DNA of 64,000 bases from Collinsella sp. TM10-22 (lineage in GTDB: Bacteria > Actinomycetota > Coriobacteriia > Coriobacteriales > Coriobacteriaceae). The translations under genes were made by a program, and so were the position numbers. Position 1 is the stretch's first letter. Each line of letters opens with the position of its first letter. The stretch is taken from the NCBI RefSeq assembly GCF_003466125.1, contig NZ_QSOC01000007.1, forward strand, positions 57,207 through 121,206, written 5' to 3'. Positions 61,307 through 64,000 of this stretch are shown in pieces. The notes beneath the pieces were generated by a model, which saw only the letters and a list, made by a program, of their open reading frames with translations, made no database searches and was not told where the DNA came from.

Positions 61307-63652
61307 CTACGATCGACCTCGTAAAAATTCAAGGGAAACCAGCGCGATGTCATCGTCCAGCGCCGACTCGGTAAAGCGGTCAAGCTCGCCCAAGACCTTA
61401 CCGCAGATTCCCGATACGCCCTCACCCGAGACAGAGAGCAGAAGGTCGCGAAGGCGCTGCTCGCCAAAGAAAGCACCCGAGCGATCGCGTGCTTCAATCG
61501 TTCCGTCGGTATACATAAAGAGCATGTCACCAGGAGCGAACGTAAAGGCGCCCGTCTCGTACACCATGCTTTCAAAGGCACCGATTACGCCCGATTGACA
61601 CCCAAGGAGCTCCACCTCTCCCCCTCGGGCTTCCGTGCCGCCAAGCGGCGTCGACGACGGTCTGATGACCATGGTGGGAGGATGTCCCGCCGAGCAATAG
61701 GTAGCTCGGCCCGCTTTAAGATCGATCTTGGCGATAAACGCCGTCACAAACGTCTCGACCCTCGAAAAGCCCATGAGCATACTATTGAGCGAGCGGGCCA
61801 TGCGTGCGGGCCCCGCGCCCTCCCAGGCATAAGCCGTCAACGCTGTCTTAACGAGCGCCGACATCGACGCCGCCTCGATTCCCTTGCCGGACACATCACC
61901 CAAAATCATAACGGCGCAATCGTCGGGAAGACGAACAAGCGTATAGAAGTCGCCGCCGACCAACGCCGAATTCGTTGCCGATAGGTATACCGAATCGGTT
62001 GCGATACCCGGAACGTCACTAAGCGAATTTCTCATGCCAATCTGAAGCGTCTGAGCGATATGGCGCTCTTCGCGCTTTTGAGACTCGCCCTCATAGATCA
62101 ACTCAAAGTCGTGCGCCAAATGCACCATGTAGTCGTATTCGAGATCGTCGATTGGCTCCTGGCTGCCATCGCGGAGCAGCAAGGCGCGCGTCGTCGGTCC
62201 CTTGGCGACATCAGCGGGAACAATCGCATCGTTGCTTCGCTTGCCATCCGCCTCCAAGCGATAGCGCCCCGCCTCGATACCAGAGTCGACATATAGTCCC
62301 TGGCACGGCAGGCCGTGAGCCCTCAGCCATGTACCCATAGGCGTGGATTCGTCCACACGCGTTAGACGCACGTGTTTAAGATCGTCAGCGCTCGTCCCGC
62401 CCAGCACCGATGTCTCGAACCCATCAGAAGTTGCCCCCAGGCGCGCCGCTGGCGTCGTGACAGAAAAGAAGAGCGACTCCGGATCGCCCGGCAACGCCAC
62501 ACGACTGCCGCCCTCAAAATCGATGACATAGGATTCGAGGCCCGCATCATACTCCACGGGGCAGAAATGACAATTGAGCACGGCGCAGATTTCCGACGAC
62601 ACGGCACGCGAGGCGGCAACAGGATCATCAAGATAGGCAAACAACTCATCACGCAGCACATTGAGCGAGCGGCCGAGCTCTGCCGTACGACGCGAACGCA
62701 GGCTCGATGCCATGCCGACCAGCTGAATGGACAGGTAATCGCAAATGACTTCGAGCACGTTGACGTCATAGGCAAGCGGCGCCTGCGGACGTTTCCAACC
62801 GACCTCCAATACGCCAAGAACCTGAGTGCCGTAAAACACGGGAAGGCAGATCTCGCTACGATATGGGGGCATATCTTGCACGCGTAGCAGGTGCTTAGAA
62901 CGATTGTCCAAGTCCATGAACATACCCGAGGCGACTCGATCGCCCTCCAGGTCCTGTTGAATCGACAAGCGGCACGCACGCGACTCGCGAAGCACATACG
63001 TCGGGATGCCTGCACCATACGGCATAAACTCGGGCAGGTAGCTGTCATGCAGCTCCTTAGAAACGCCGCGAAGCTTAAACCCGCCGCTCTCAGAAAAATA
63101 AATGGCAGCACCCGAGGCATCGAGCGTTCCTACAAGTTGGTTCAAAACGGTATCCAGCAAACTGGGCAGCTCATCGGAGCCTACCGTGCTCATAATGACC
63201 GACAACGTGCCCGAGAGACGCTTATTCGCCACCCTGAGCTCCGAAAGTGCGCGCTTGAGCTGACGGTCGTGCGAATACTGTTCTTCGATGCTATGGAGCG
63301 CCACCAGAACGCGCGGCGCGCGGCGGCCAAAGATGCGAGGCGGTGTAACCGAGCCGGCACGAACGAGGACGGGAATAAAGGAACCGTCGCTTAGCTTGAG
63401 CATCAACTCGCTCTCGGTTCCATTGGTCTCAAACGGAAGACGGTGCTCTGTCGCGCGCTCAAATGCCGAAGAGTACAAGAGATCTTTAACGTCGCCATTG
63501 ATCACATCGGGACGCTCTTCACACATCAGGTCGAGCAATCGATTATTCACATGCAAAATGGTTCCGTCGAGCTCGCAGATGATGACCGCATCGCTAGTGA
63601 TCTCGACCAACTGGGCAACGTCTGCCCACTCGTTGCGCTCAAGCGTTTCCAT
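61307..63652 (-). CDS. PAS-GAF-PP2C (SpoIIE/RsbU-type) phosphatase
   Basis: 781 residues, cytosolic. Residues 15-125 are a PAS domain (ITSDAVIICELDGTILHVN), 150-315 a GAF domain, 340-500 a second sensory region, and 545-780 the phosphatase with GGDFYTLV, LGDVSGKGIEAASM, CSAGHPP and the C-terminal DDDIALVSLEF. It would dephosphorylate the Ser of a STAS protein, here probably the fusion protein encoded next. GGTGAGG precedes ATG 63652. Confidence 0.9.
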   Translation of the reverse strand: METLERNEWADVAQLVEITSDAVIICELDGTILHVNNRLLDLMCEERPDVINGDVKDLLYSSAFERATEHRLPFETNGTESELMLKLSDGSFIPVLVRAGSVTPPRIFGRRAPRVLVALHSIEEQYSHDRQLKRALSELRVANKRLSGTLSVIMSTVGSDELPSLLDTVLNQLVGTLDASGAAIYFSESGGFKLRGVSKELHDSYLPEFMPYGAGIPTYVLRESRACRLSIQQDLEGDRVASGMFMDLDNRSKHLLRVQDMPPYRSEICLPVFYGTQVLGVLEVGWKRPQAPLAYDVNVLEVICDYLSIQLVGMASSLRSRRTAELGRSLNVLRDELFAYLDDPVAASRAVSSEICAVLNCHFCPVEYDAGLESYVIDFEGGSRVALPGDPESLFFSVTTPAARLGATSDGFETSVLGGTSADDLKHVRLTRVDESTPMGTWLRAHGLPCQGLYVDSGIEAGRYRLEADGKRSNDAIVPADVAKGPTTRALLLRDGSQEPIDDLEYDYMVHLAHDFELIYEGESQKREERHIAQTLQIGMRNSLSDVPGIATDSVYLSATNSALVGGDFYTLVRLPDDCAVMILGDVSGKGIEAASMSALVKTALTAYAWEGAGPARMARSLNSMLMGFSRVETFVTAFIAKIDLKAGRATYCSAGHPPTMVIRPSSTPLGGTEARGGEVELLGCQSGVIGAFESMVYETGAFTFAPGDMLFMYTDGTIEARDRSGAFFGEQRLRDLLLSVSGEGVSGICGKVLGELDRFTESALDDDIALVSLEFLRGRS

Positions 63653-63680
63653 CGTGAACCTCACCGTCTATCGGTAACAA

Positions 63681-63700
63681 AAAAGCCTCCGAAGAGGCTC
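63681..63700 (-). terminator. tRNA-Leu terminator
   Basis: AGCCTC TTCG GAGGCT followed by T6 on the minus strand, between tRNA-Leu and the phosphatase gene. Confidence 0.85.
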
Positions 63701-63711
63701 CTCAAATGCGA

Positions 63712-63801
63712 TGGTGTCGGAGGCGGGACTTGAACCCGCATGACCAAAAAGCGGTCACTAGCACCTCAAGCTAGCGCGTCTGCCAATTCCGCCACTCCGA
63801 C
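63712..63801 (-). tRNA. tRNA-Leu(GAG)
   Basis: 90-base class II tRNA; anticodon loop TTGAGGT in CTAGC/GCTAG, long variable arm with GACCGC/GCGGTC-like pairing, acceptor GTCGGAG/CTCCGAC, coded CCA. Confidence 0.95.
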
Positions 63802-63858
63802 ATGCTATGTTGTTGATTCGCGGTTCGTTTTGTTGGACCCGCGCGTTCAACGAGGAAG

Positions 63859-63910
63859 ATAATAACCTATGTTTCGAGAGCTGCGCAAGCACTTTTTTGA
63901 AAAAAGTTTA
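63859..63910 (-). promoter_or_regulatory. tRNA-Leu promoter with UP-like element
   Basis: TTGCGC (63883-63888) and TATTAT (63859-63864) are 18 bases apart; ACTTTTTTGAAAAAAGT lies directly upstream, as in the other tRNA promoters. Confidence 0.68.
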
Positions 63911-64000
63911 CGAATTTGTAATTGCACAGGTAGATTCGTATGTCCGGTCCCGAATCGGTGTTGCCTCCCGGCGCATTCCGCAGGGGGAGCGATATTTTGC

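Overview
The window looks like part of the chromosome of a high-GC, strictly anaerobic gut actinobacterium, most likely a Collinsella-type member of the Coriobacteriia. That assignment is an inference from base composition, the anaerobic ribonucleotide reductase, the Fe-S aldo/keto reductase, phosphate acyltransferase/acyl kinase genes and the overall gene content; no rRNA or marker gene fixes it. About 65 protein genes, one broken gene and six tRNAs are visible. Most genes lie on the minus strand.

Layout. 1-3.9 kb: 3' truncated ettA, an sdpR-sdpI autorepressor/immunity pair, tcdA and a TatD-type hydrolase. 4.0-14.4 kb: a long leftward catabolic operon for Amadori-type compounds (YfcC-type transporter, YtcJ-type amidohydrolase, FrlC, FrlB, FrlD, a second PfkB kinase, a second amidohydrolase, YjbQ) that ends in a decayed FGGY kinase. 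It is preceded by a HutC-type GntR regulator and a recognisable promoter and operator. 14.5-16.9 kb: two HAD phosphatases and deoC. 17.3-20.8 kb: a small island with an unknown protein, a ClpP-like protease and a TraG/VirD4-like ATPase. It sits at the 3' end of pgi and is flanked by two copies of the pgi tail and terminator. 20.8-25.4 kb: pgi, a half-length iron-ADH-like protein, and a Y-family polymerase with a YolD-like partner. 25.4-30.3 kb: an HMA-domain protein, DUF3793-flavodoxin, and a polar amino acid ABC transporter whose permease carries an extra secreted domain.

30.5-46.4 kb is mostly housekeeping and small metabolism: nfo, oxidoreductases, a cyclase-family hydrolase, panE, a secreted protein, metY with a divergent LysR gene, rnhA, acylphosphatase, a Fur-family regulator, a slyD/ureE-like pair, a dipeptidase and a YgjP-type metallopeptidase. 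46.4-51.4 kb holds folB, an HD protein, folE, nrdG and nrdD. 52-59.6 kb is an unusual cluster: a thiolase, a DUF35 Zn-ribbon/OB protein, a free-standing ACP, phosphate acyltransferase, acyl kinase and an MFS transporter, with a TetR regulator and a 4'-phosphopantetheinyl transferase just upstream. 59.7-63.8 kb carries Val, three identical Gly, Cys and Leu tRNAs and a partner-switching pair (PAS/GAF/PP2C phosphatase and a STAS-HATPase fusion).

An unusual feature of the window is the number of long intergenic inverted repeats. Two 63-bp examples at 31.4 and 32.5 kb keep the same ends but have different, internally complementary stems. The strongest candidates for undescribed biology are the ACP/thiolase/acyl-kinase cluster and the ClpP-TraG island at the end of pgi.
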